DNA of 5,816 nt, from contig CACXCY010000201.1 of NCBI GenBank assembly GCA_902766265.1, positions 1 to 5,816 on the forward strand, written 5' to 3'. Below the pieces are notes generated by a model. That model had not been told where the DNA came from, ran no database searches, and saw only the letters and a program-made list of their open reading frames with translations. The DNA is from an uncultured Bacteroidota bacterium. GTDB lineage: Bacteria; Bacteroidota; Bacteroidia; Bacteroidales; P3. Below, piece by piece: positions 1 to 5,064 of this stretch. A program made the position numbers and the translations under genes. The stretch's first letter is position 1, and each line of letters begins with the position of its first letter.

Positions 1-57
1 AGAGCTCCGCTACGCTTCAAACTGCGCGGCAAAAATACGAAATCATTTTAGAATGGC

Positions 58-117
58 CATCCTGCAATTTGACCTATTGACAACAGGAACCGAAAATCAT
101 CCTGAAATTTGACCTAT
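58..117. repeat. Two 20-bp direct repeats, possible insertion-element end
   Basis: The sequence catcctgcaatttgacctat (58-77) recurs at 98-117 with one mismatch (c65 versus a105), giving an exact 40-bp period. The second copy ends right where recognisable Sel1-repeat coding sequence begins (about 118-122). Multiple short direct repeats near a terminus are known at the ends of some insertion sequences, notably the IS21 family. I infer that these could be the terminal repeats of an element extending left of the window. No transposase is visible, so this stays tentative. The 40-bp period with only 20 bp between two copies does not fit CRISPR. Confidence 0.4.
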
Positions 118-335
118 ACGCCGCAATTAAATGGTATACCAAAGCTGCTGAACAAGGAGCAGTGTTGTCTCAATTCAATTTGGCGGCTTGTTATGAAGAA
201 GGTCAAGGTATAGAAAAAGATATAGATAAAGCAATCTTTTGGTATAATGAGGCGGCCAAGCAGGGTAGCAGAAATGCAACGAAAAAGCTTGAAATACTTC
301 GCAAGAAAAAAGAAGAGGACGAGAGCCCATTCTAA
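81..335 (+). pseudogene. Sel1-repeat protein, 5'-truncated C-terminal remnant
   Basis: The reading frame is open from 81 (after a TGA at 78-80) to the TAA at 333-335, but has no ATG near its beginning. From about base 120 it encodes 71 residues, starting AAIKWYTKAAEQG, then SQFNLAACYEEGQGIEKD, then KAIFWYNEAAKQG and a charged tail KKKEEDESPF. These are the hallmark A-W-Y-KAA-QG and G-YY-G-GV-D helices of Sel1/TPR-like repeats: the end of one repeat, one whole repeat of about 36 residues, and a C-terminal cap. Sel1 repeats are alpha-solenoid protein-interaction modules, and complete proteins usually carry several. The 5' part is missing and replaced by the 58-117 direct repeats, so this is read as a truncated gene. 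Its AT-rich composition contrasts with the GC-richer genes to the right, suggesting separate ancestry. A GTG or TTG start inside the fragment is possible but would give only a stub. Confidence 0.75.
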
Positions 336-339
336 TTTT

Positions 340-357
340 CTATTCTATTAAGAATAG
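340..357 (+). terminator. AT-rich hairpin after the Sel1 remnant
   Basis: CTATTCT (340-346), loop ATTA and AGAATAG (351-357) form a perfect 7-bp stem starting 5 nt after the TAA. The position suits a transcription terminator, but the stem is AT-rich and no clear T tract follows, so the call is weak. Confidence 0.3.
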
Positions 358-516
358 GTACATAAAAAGTAAGGTTTCATATCACATTGCCATACCGGCA
401 ATCGTATTCGAAGCCATCCATGCTTCCGACCTTCTTATTACCGAACTTTAGAAGGAGGAACAGTCATCCCCATCCTTTGCACACCCGTCGTGCTCCATCG
501 ACACTCGGGAAGCTGT

Positions 517-543
517 CGAGTTGTTTCGAAAATGTGCAACTCG
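517..543 (-). terminator. Inverted repeat downstream of yajC
   Basis: CGAGTTG (517-523) and CAACTCG (537-543) form a 7-bp stem around a 13-nt loop, centred on TTTCGAAA. It begins about 15 nt beyond the yajC stop on the minus strand and could end the terC-sdaA-yajC transcript. No T-run follows on that strand, so it may be only a processing hairpin or a repeat remnant. Confidence 0.3.
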
Positions 544-558
544 GAAACCCGGGGGGAC

Positions 559-846
559 TTATTTGGAGCGGACTTCTGCGATGGGGCGGATGGCGGTCTT
601 CTGCACTTTGATGCTCTTGCCGGCGGCTATCTCCAGATAGACGTGGGTGGCGTCGGTGCTGCTGATGGTGCCGTGTATGCCTCCGGAGGTCATCACGCGG
701 TCGCCTTTTTTCAGCCCGTCGCGGTAGGCCTCCTCTTTCTTGCGCTGCTGGCTCTGGGGACGGATGAGGAAGAAATAGAACACCAAGCCCATCAGGACAA
801 TCATGATGGTGGTTTTCCAGCCGTTGGATATGTCTAAAAGTATCAT
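559..846 (-). CDS. yajC: Sec translocon accessory subunit YajC
   Basis: A 95-residue single-pass inner-membrane protein. A hydrophobic segment (about residues 12-28, ending FYFFLIRP) is followed directly by a basic/polar stretch QSQQRKKEEAYRDGLKKGD and the family signature GDRVMTSGGIHGTI (about 48-61). A small beta-rich cytoplasmic domain ends in IKVQKTAIRPIAEV. The FYFFLIRPQ-KK-L-GD-V-TSGGI-G pattern is diagnostic of YajC. The protein associates with SecDF-YidC and the SecYEG channel and assists export and membrane insertion, although it is dispensable in E. coli. Length is normal (about 85-110 residues). The ATG at 844-846 puts the membrane segment near the N-terminus, as expected; the sequence before it is A-rich with no Shine-Dalgarno, as is usual in Bacteroidota. 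It lies 38 nt downstream of sdaA on the same strand and is probably co-transcribed, an unusual partner since yajC commonly sits with Sec or tRNA-modification genes. Confidence 0.93.
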   Translation of the reverse strand: MILLDISNGWKTTIMIVLMGLVFYFFLIRPQSQQRKKEEAYRDGLKKGDRVMTSGGIHGTISSTDATHVYLEIAAGKSIKVQKTAIRPIAEVRSK

Positions 847-884
847 CTTGATATGTTTTTATGTTTTGTTGTCAATTCTGTCTG

Positions 885-2090
885 TTAGCATCCTTTGTCG
901 CGGCCTTCGTCTAATGCCAGGCCGCCCAGGGCGGTCTCTTTGTACAAACTGGGCAGGTCTTTGCCGGTGAGGTTCATGGTCTCGACTACTTTGTCGAACG
1001 ATATCATGTGCCGTCCATCGCTCATGGCGGCATACATATTCACGTCGAGGGCGCGTAGCGCAGCCATTGCGTTGCGCTCGATGCAGGGCACCTGCACCAA
1101 GCCGCACACGGGGTCGCAGGTCAGCCCCAGGTTGTGCTCCATAGCCATCTCGGATGCGTATTCTATCTGGGAGGGTGTGCCCCCGAAGAGTTGGTTGGCG
1201 GCTACGGCGGCCATCACACAGGCGCTGCCCACCTCTCCCTGGCAGCCCACTTCGGCGCCGCTGAGGGAGGCATTGGTCTTGATGACGTTGGCAAAGAGTC
1301 CTGCCGTTGCCAGCGCTTTGAGGATGGAATGGTCGCTGAAGTTGTGAGCTTTTTTAAGGTGGAAGAGTACCGCGGGCAGCACGCCGGCGCTGCCGCAGGT
1401 GGGTGCGGTCACTATCTTGCCGCCCATGGCGTTCTGCTCCGAGGTGGCGAGGGCATAGGCGATGACCAGACAGCGTCCCTGCAGGTTCTCGCGATAGGAG
1501 GTGGCTCGCACATAGTATTGGCGGGCTTTGCTGTGGAGGTGCAGCTGGCCGGGCAGCACGCGGTCGGCGTGGAGCCCGGTATGGATGGTCTCCTGCATCT
1601 GTTCCCACACGGTGGTCAGATAGTCCCACAAATCGGCGCTCTCCTGGCGTTCCACATACTCCCACAGCGACAGCCCTTCCTCCTCGCAATAGCGGAGTAT
1701 CTGCGACATCTTGTTGTGTTTGTATATATGGTTGACGTCGGAAGGGGTGCCGTCGCTGAGCTCTCCACCGCCGATGCTGTAGATAGTCTTCTCTTCCAGC
1801 AGCCGCTCGTTGGCACCGAAAACCTCAAAGGTCATAGCGTTGTTGTGGAAGGGGAGGAAGGTCTCCGGTTTCCAGACAAACTCCACTTGGGCGGGAGCCA
1901 GAGCGTCGATGATAGCGCGGTCGGTCAAGTGGCCTCTGCCGGTGGCGGCCAAGCTGCCGTAGAGGGTCACCCTGTAGTGCTGCGCGTCGGGATGGCGCTC
2001 CTTCATGGTTTCGGCTGCGTGGCGGGGTCCCATGGTGTGACTGCTGGAGGGCCCATGACCGATTTTGTATATTTTCTTGATGGATTCCAT
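885..2090 (-). CDS. sdaA: L-serine ammonia-lyase, iron-sulfur dependent
   Basis: This enzyme converts L-serine to pyruvate and ammonia in the cytosol, using a [4Fe-4S] cluster as Lewis acid. It has 401 residues with both domains in one chain. The N-terminal beta domain opens with GHGPSSSHTMGP (11-22) and includes YGSLAATGRGHLTD (44-57) and YSIGGGE (104-110). The C-terminal alpha domain has NAMGGKIVTAPTCGSAGVLP (220-239), NASLSGAEVGCQGEVGSAC (273-291) and HNLGLTCDPVCGLVQVPCIERN (319-340). Predicted cluster ligands are C283, C325 and C336: the spacings of 42 and 11 equal those of the three cysteines in the Legionella type-2 enzyme. The last residue, C401, matches the C-terminal 'tail-in-mouth' cysteine described for that enzyme. 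The chain is shorter than E. coli SdaA (about 454 residues), mainly in the N-terminal domain. The ATG at 2088-2090 places GPSSSHTMGP close to the N-terminus, as in homologues. It lies 14 nt after terC and 38 nt before yajC. Confidence 0.95.
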   Translation of the reverse strand: MESIKKIYKIGHGPSSSHTMGPRHAAETMKERHPDAQHYRVTLYGSLAATGRGHLTDRAIIDALAPAQVEFVWKPETFLPFHNNAMTFEVFGANERLLEEKTIYSIGGGELSDGTPSDVNHIYKHNKMSQILRYCEEEGLSLWEYVERQESADLWDYLTTVWEQMQETIHTGLHADRVLPGQLHLHSKARQYYVRATSYRENLQGRCLVIAYALATSEQNAMGGKIVTAPTCGSAGVLPAVLFHLKKAHNFSDHSILKALATAGLFANVIKTNASLSGAEVGCQGEVGSACVMAAVAANQLFGGTPSQIEYASEMAMEHNLGLTCDPVCGLVQVPCIERNAMAALRALDVNMYAAMSDGRHMISFDKVVETMNLTGKDLPSLYKETALGGLALDEGRDKGC

Positions 2091-2104
2091 GGATGGTTGT
2101 GTGG

Positions 2105-3169
2105 TTAGGCGTCGGCACGCATACCGTTGTCTTTGCTTACGGGACGTTTGATGACGAGCGACAGGACGATGCTGACAATCAGGATGCCCAGAATGACGAA
2201 GAGCCCTTGCATGGCCGTGATGTCGAAGTCGGGCACAAACTGGTGGAGCAGCATCTTGGCGCCGATAAAGGTGAGCAACAGTCCCAATCCGTATTGCAAC
2301 AGCCAGAAGCGGTCGGCCACATCGCTCATCAGGAAGAAGAGCGAGCGCAGCCCCATGACGGCGAAGATGTTGGAGAAGAAGACAATCTCGGGGTCTTGTG
2401 TCACACCGTAGACGGCAGGAATGCTGTCGACGGCGAAGATGATGTCGCTAAACTCAATCACGAGCAGCACGATGAACAAGGGCGTCATGAAACTCTTGCC
2501 GTCGATGCGGCTGAAGAACTTGTGTCCGTCGAGGTTGGGAGTGGCGCGGAAATGGCGGCTGCAGAATTTCACTACGGGATGGTTGGCGGTGTCAATCTTC
2601 TCTTCTTTCTTTTTGAACATATTGATGCCGCTATACACCAGGATGACACCGAACACCGCCAGCACCCAGCCGAAACGGTTGACCAACGCACCAAGGGCAA
2701 AGATGAATATGAACCTGAGCACGATGGCTCCCAGTATGCCCCAGAAGAGCACCCGATGGTAGTATTCCCTCGGTATGCCGAAACTGGCAAAGATGAGTAT
2801 CATCACGAAGATGTTGTCCACCGAGAGCGATTCCTCCATGAAGTAGCCGGCCAGGTATTGTGTGGCCATCTCGTGGCGGTAGATATCGAGAGCCGTTGCA
2901 TAGTCGCTGATGCCCTGCAGCTGGCGTTCCAGGTCGCTGCCGTGGGCGTAGGCCTGCAGCTCCTCCAAACTGCCGATGCCGTGAATCCATTCGGCATGGA
3001 AGTATATCAGGGCGGCAAGGGCCATCGACAGCAGCACCCACACGCTTGTCCATATAGCGCTCTCCTTGATGCCGACCACGCGGTCTTTCTTGTGAAACAC
3101 ACCCAAATCCATCGCCAACATCAGGATGATGAACACGAAAAAAAGCCCAAAGAATAAAAATCTTGTCAT
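2105..3169 (-). CDS. TerC/Alx-family integral membrane protein, probable metal (Mn2+) exporter
   Basis: A 354-residue polytopic inner-membrane protein with about eight or nine hydrophobic segments (roughly 3-22, 38-57, 118-134, 140-160, 166-184, 226-245, 262-281, 288-308, 320-341). Both acidic transmembrane signatures of the family are present: MEESLSVDNIFVMILIF (111-127) and IEFSDIIFAVDSIPAVYGVT (238-257). Their aspartates are the presumed metal-coordinating residues. Other Alx-like stretches are GILGAIVLRFIFIF (144-157) and SNIFAVMGLRSLFFL (266-280). Alx and related TerC proteins export Mn2+; older literature ties the name to tellurite resistance, but nothing here indicates tellurite. A polar, His/Glu-rich loop at about 58-105 between the second and third segments is some 30 residues longer than the equivalent in E. 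coli Alx. It is the first gene of the terC-sdaA-yajC cluster, transcribed away from the CHR genes. No yybP-ykoY-type Mn riboswitch is evident in the short upstream region. The ATG at 3167-3169 leads straight into the first membrane segment. Confidence 0.92.
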   Translation of the reverse strand: MTRFLFFGLFFVFIILMLAMDLGVFHKKDRVVGIKESAIWTSVWVLLSMALAALIYFHAEWIHGIGSLEELQAYAHGSDLERQLQGISDYATALDIYRHEMATQYLAGYFMEESLSVDNIFVMILIFASFGIPREYYHRVLFWGILGAIVLRFIFIFALGALVNRFGWVLAVFGVILVYSGINMFKKKEEKIDTANHPVVKFCSRHFRATPNLDGHKFFSRIDGKSFMTPLFIVLLVIEFSDIIFAVDSIPAVYGVTQDPEIVFFSNIFAVMGLRSLFFLMSDVADRFWLLQYGLGLLLTFIGAKMLLHQFVPDFDITAMQGLFVILGILIVSIVLSLVIKRPVSKDNGMRADA

Positions 3170-3279
3170 ATTGGATTAAAAAGCGTAATTTTGCAATTCG
3201 AAATTAATTTGAATATTCTTAAACGGCAGTTTTTATATTTTAGTATTCATATCTGTAGAATAAAACTTCTCCGCATCCG
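3170..3279. promoter_or_regulatory. Divergent promoter region between terC and the CHR pair
   Basis: This 110-bp AT-rich spacer must carry the start signals for both directions. On the plus strand TAATTTTGC (3186-3194) matches the Bacteroidota -7 consensus TAnnTTTG exactly, with a weak TTG-like -33 about 20 bp upstream (3163-3165). That would give the CHR genes an untranslated leader of roughly 80 nt. A second candidate is TTTG (3208-3211) followed 22 bp later by TATATTTT (3234-3241). On the minus strand TAATTTCG (read from about 3206 to 3199) is a 7-of-8 match for terC with no good -33. No Shine-Dalgarno precedes either ATG. Confidence 0.45.
3196..3214. promoter_or_regulatory. Near-perfect palindrome, candidate operator
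   Basis: ATTC-G-AAATTAATTT-GAAT: removing the single G at 3200 leaves an 18-bp perfect palindrome. It overlaps the candidate -7/-33 elements of the divergent region, where a dimeric regulator could control both directions. AT-rich palindromes occur by chance in such spacers, so the operator role is inference. Confidence 0.3.
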
Positions 3280-3846
3280 ATGTCACTCATCCAGCTCTTC
3301 GTCAGTTTCTTCAAAATCGGCGTCTTTACCATAGGCGGCGGCTATGCGATGATACCCTTGATGGAAGAGGAGCTGGTGGAGCGTCGTCGCTGTCTGTCGC
3401 GTGTCGAGTTTCTCGACCTGATGGCGCTCTCGCAGGCCATGCCTGGCGTCTTCGCCGTCAATATGGCTACCTCGGTCGGCTACCGTCTCAAGGGCGTCAC
3501 AGGAAGCGTGTGTGCCATACTGGGCAACATCCTGATGCCGGTGTGCATCATCCTGCTGCTGGCTATGTTCTTCCGCCATTTCCGCGACAACGACATCGTC
3601 AGCCGCATCTTCATGGGCATCCGTCCGGCGGTGGTGGCGTTGATTGCGGCACCGGTGTTCCGGCTGGCCAAGGATGCCGGGCTCTCCTGGCGCACTTGCT
3701 GGATCCCGCTGCTTGCGGCTTTGCTTATCTGGGCGCTTGGTGTCTCGCCGGTATGGGTCATCGTGGCCACCATCCTCATCGGCGTCGTGTGGGGCAAGAT
3801 TTCGGAACGCAACAATAAGGACAAACAACCAGAACAAACAGAATAA
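3280..3846 (+). CDS. CHR-family chromate transporter, short chain, first subunit
   Basis: A 188-residue membrane protein forming one half of a chromate-type anion transporter. The N-terminus FVSFFKIGVFTIGGGYAMIPLM (7-28) is the family's opening motif. It is followed by the conserved EFLDLMALSQAMPGVFAVNMATSVGYRLKG (43-72), with its P-G and N-ATSVGYR core. Further hydrophobic segments lie near 78-98, 112-127, 142-157 and 158-172, and the C-terminal tail is charged. Full-length ChrA proteins are tandem duplications of this domain (about 400 residues); this is the half-size, single-domain version that works with a neighbouring paralogue. Members move chromate, and probably sulfate-like oxyanions, across the inner membrane; the native substrate cannot be told from the sequence. 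The partner gene starts 11 nt after its stop. The ATG at 3280 is the only start giving the intact first motif. Confidence 0.92.
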   Translation: MSLIQLFVSFFKIGVFTIGGGYAMIPLMEEELVERRRCLSRVEFLDLMALSQAMPGVFAVNMATSVGYRLKGVTGSVCAILGNILMPVCIILLLAMFFRHFRDNDIVSRIFMGIRPAVVALIAAPVFRLAKDAGLSWRTCWIPLLAALLIWALGVSPVWVIVATILIGVVWGKISERNNKDKQPEQTE

Positions 3847-3857
3847 ACAACAACGCG

Positions 3858-4469
3858 ATGTTTCTCACCCTCTTTCTGACATTCCTGAAGATTGGCGCAT
3901 TCACCTTTGGTGGTGGATATGCCATGATAGCGTTGATTCAGAACGAGGTGGTGGTCAACCATGCGTGGCTCACGGCGCAGGAATTTACCGACATTCTGGC
4001 CATCTCGCAGATGACTCCGGGGCCTATAGGCATCAACACAGCCACCTATACGGGCTATACCGCTGTGCTCAACGCCGGCTATTCAGTACCTTGTGCGGTG
4101 GTGGGGGCTGTGCTTGCCTCCCTTGCCGTCATTCTCGTTCCGGTAACGCTGATGCTGCTGGTGAGCCGCCTGCTGGCGCGCTACAAGGATATGCCGGTGG
4201 TGCGCATGGTGTTGCGGCTATTGCGTCTTGTCATCGTGGGCGTTATCGCCAGCGCCGCGCTGGTGCTCTTGACTCCCGACAATTTCGGGTCACCCGACAC
4301 CAACACCCGGCAGTTCATCATCTCCTTAGCCCTTTTTGTTGCTGTGTTCGTATGTTCCGTATGGCCCAAACGGCAAAAGGACGAAGCTCCGCAGAAAGGG
4401 CTCCTGCGTCGCCCCGGACCTATAACCTTGCTGCTCCTCTCCGGCCTTCTGGGACTGGTGTTATACTAG
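3858..4469 (+). CDS. CHR-family chromate transporter, short chain, second subunit
   Basis: A 203-residue paralogue of the preceding gene. Opening motif FLTFLKIGAFTFGGGYAMIAL (6-26) and core EFTDILAISQMTPGPIGINTATYTGY (42-67), with the QM-PGP-G-N-ATY-GY form typical of the second domain of long ChrA. Hydrophobic segments follow at about 75-104, 121-138, 153-168 and 186-203, the last ending the chain as PITLLLLSGLLGLVLY. Two dissimilar CHR half-proteins encoded side by side are known to act together in other bacteria (the Bacillus subtilis ywrB-ywrA pair), so a heterodimer with the upstream product is the likely working form. It is surely co-transcribed with the first gene (11-nt gap). Oddity: the TAG stop (4467-4469) is the first three bases of the heptamer-like unit TAGTTCC, so the downstream repeat array begins at the stop codon itself. 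The C-terminus still looks complete for the family. Confidence 0.92.
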   Translation: MFLTLFLTFLKIGAFTFGGGYAMIALIQNEVVVNHAWLTAQEFTDILAISQMTPGPIGINTATYTGYTAVLNAGYSVPCAVVGAVLASLAVILVPVTLMLLVSRLLARYKDMPVVRMVLRLLRLVIVGVIASAALVLLTPDNFGSPDTNTRQFIISLALFVAVFVCSVWPKRQKDEAPQKGLLRRPGPITLLLLSGLLGLVLY

Positions 4470-4655
4470 TTCCAAGTTTCATGTTCCAAGTTTCATGTTT
4501 CAAGTTTCATGTTTCAAGTTTCATGTTTCAAGTTCCAAGTTCCAGGTTTCAAGTTTCATGTTCCAAGTTTCAAGTTTTATGTTTCAAGTTCCAGGTTTCA
4601 AGTTCCATGTTTCATGTTTCATGTTTCATGTTTCATGTTTCATGTTTCAAGTTTC
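4467..4655 (+). repeat. Heptamer tandem array 1, left arm: 26 units of A(A/T/g)GTT(T/C)C
   Basis: From 4474 to 4655 the sequence divides exactly into 26 consecutive 7-bp units with no insertion or deletion; a 27th degenerate unit, TAGTTCC (4467-4473), overlaps the stop of the second CHR gene. Units are AAGTTTC, ATGTTTC, AAGTTCC, ATGTTCC, AGGTTTC and one AAGTTTT. Positions 1, 3, 4 and 5 never vary. Position 2 is A in 12 units, T in 12 and G in 2; position 6 is T in 20 and C in 6. The plus strand is open in all three frames, so it yields spurious low-complexity peptides of the FKFQVSS type; these are not genes. Confidence 0.9.
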
Positions 4656-4732
4656 TATACACCAGACACCTGAAACCAGACACCTGAAATCAGACACCTG
4701 AAATCAGACACCTGAAATCAGACACCTGAAAC
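4656..4732 (-). repeat. Heptamer array 1, right arm of inverted polarity (CAGACAC/CTGAAAC)
   Basis: Keeping the same 7-bp phase as the left arm, the sequence passes through the switch unit TATACAC (4656-4662). It then alternates CAGACAC and CTGAAAC or CTGAAAT, five times each, to 4732, i.e. a 14-bp repeat made of two heptamers. On the minus strand these read GTTTCAG and GTGTCTG, which share the GTnTC core of the left-arm units. The arm is therefore the same kind of heptamer in the opposite orientation. GTTTC in the left arm can pair with GAAAC in every second unit here. Confidence 0.85.
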
Positions 4733-4767
4733 CAGTGAATACTGTGTCTTTGGCTTTATATTCTTTT

Positions 4768-4822
4768 GGCAAGGTGTTGGCAAGGACTTGGCAAGGTGTT
4801 AGCAAGGACTTGGCAAGGTCTA
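4768..4822 (+). repeat. 11-bp tandem repeat, five units
   Basis: Five consecutive 11-bp units: GGCAAGGTGTT, GGCAAGGACTT, GGCAAGGTGTT, AGCAAGGACTT, GGCAAGGTCTA. The GCAAGG core is invariant, and the last three or four bases alternate GTGTT/ACTT, giving a 22-bp higher-order period. The last unit is the left arm of the hairpin at 4810-4844. Reading frames through this stretch, such as those giving VLARTWQGL or CQVLANTLPSP, are repeat translations and are not annotated as genes. Confidence 0.85.
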
Positions 4823-4844
4823 GAGGCCTCTACTACCTTGCCAA
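4810..4844. repeat. Long two-part hairpin with central palindrome
   Basis: TTGGCAAGGT (4810-4819) is perfectly complementary to ACCTTGCCAA (4835-4844). Between them is the perfect 12-bp palindrome TAGAGGCCTCTA (4821-4832), set off by C on one side and CT on the other. The whole can fold as a 10-bp stem, a small asymmetric internal loop and a second stem. No T-run follows, so it is not a classical terminator; a structured RNA 3' end or a recognition site are alternatives. Confidence 0.7.
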
Positions 4845-4938
4845 TGGCATGGGTGCAACGAGGCAAGTCCCCTACAACAGGGCTGCTACTCCTACGCATT
4901 CTGGTTATTGGTTTGCTCATCGGGTTCGCAGGCCATTC
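4845..4938. other. Non-repetitive spacer between the two arrays
   Basis: About 94 bp with no repeat unit. One plus-strand frame reads GLLLLRILVIGLLIGFAG (about 4881-4934), a hydrophobic run loosely like the end of the second CHR protein. It lies inside a frame otherwise made of repeat translation and has no independent start, so I do not call a gene. Confidence 0.4.
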
Positions 4939-5064
4939 CTGGCGGTCAGGCGGCAAGTTCCAAGTTTCAAGTTTCAAGTTCCATGTTCCAAGTTTCTATA
5001 CACCTGAAACCTGAAACCAGACACCTGAAACCAGACACCTGAAACCAGACACTGGCGGTCAGGC
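4939..5064 (+). repeat. Heptamer array 2, bracketed by a 13-bp direct repeat
   Basis: CTGGCGGTCAGGC occurs at 4939-4951 and again, identically, at 5052-5064. Between them is a shorter copy of the array-1 architecture. Six left-arm units (AAGTTCC, AAGTTTC twice, AAGTTCC, ATGTTCC, AAGTTTC; 4955-4996) are followed by the same switch unit TATACAC (4997-5003). The inverted arm then runs CTGAAAC, CTGAAAC, CAGACAC, CTGAAAC, CAGACAC, CTGAAAC, CAGACAC (5004-5052). The 16-bp junction CAAGTTTCTATACACC is identical in the two arrays. The flanking duplication resembles the target-site duplication of an inserted element, but could also come from local duplication. Confidence 0.85.

Larger units (their letters stand above)
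336..558. other. Intergenic stretch without a supported gene
   Basis: No reading frame here resembles a protein family; the frames that cross it on the plus strand run into the antisense of yajC. Besides the hairpin at 340-357, it holds a 6-bp stem ATTGCC/GGCAAT (386-391 with 397-402) and a GC-rich inverted repeat at 517-543. It lies between convergent units, the Sel1 remnant from the left and yajC from the right, so it probably contains 3' ends only. Confidence 0.5.

Noticed and set aside
1..51. Possible 3' end of a coding frame (APLRFKLRGKNTKSF then TAG)
   Set aside because: Only 16 codons lie in the window; the string looks like a common intergenic repeat translation in Bacteroidales, which I cannot confirm from sequence alone.
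1134..2108. Long plus-strand open frame antisense to sdaA
   Set aside because: Glycine- and histidine-rich shadow translation, contradicted by the fully conserved sdaA on the other strand.
2093..3157. Long plus-strand open frame (354 codons) lying antisense to the TerC gene
   Set aside because: Its translation is polar, His/Glu/Asp/Gln-rich and resembles no family, whereas the minus strand gives a textbook TerC protein; it is a shadow from codon bias.
3170..3279. Manganese riboswitch (yybP-ykoY) ahead of terC
   Set aside because: The spacer is only 110 bp, AT-rich and lacks the expected GC-rich paired stems.
4495..4701. Open frames over the heptamer array encoding FKFQVSS/MFHVSCF-type peptides
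   Set aside because: A 7-bp repeat without plus-strand stops is open in all frames and translates with a 7-residue period; no start context or family supports a protein.
4735..5014. Overlapping small open frames on both strands between and into the arrays
   Set aside because: They consist mostly of translated 11-bp and 7-bp repeats; the one hydrophobic run (about 4881-4934) has no start of its own.
4656..5052. CRISPR array
   Set aside because: Units are contiguous 7- and 14-bp repeats with no unique spacers, and no cas gene is present.
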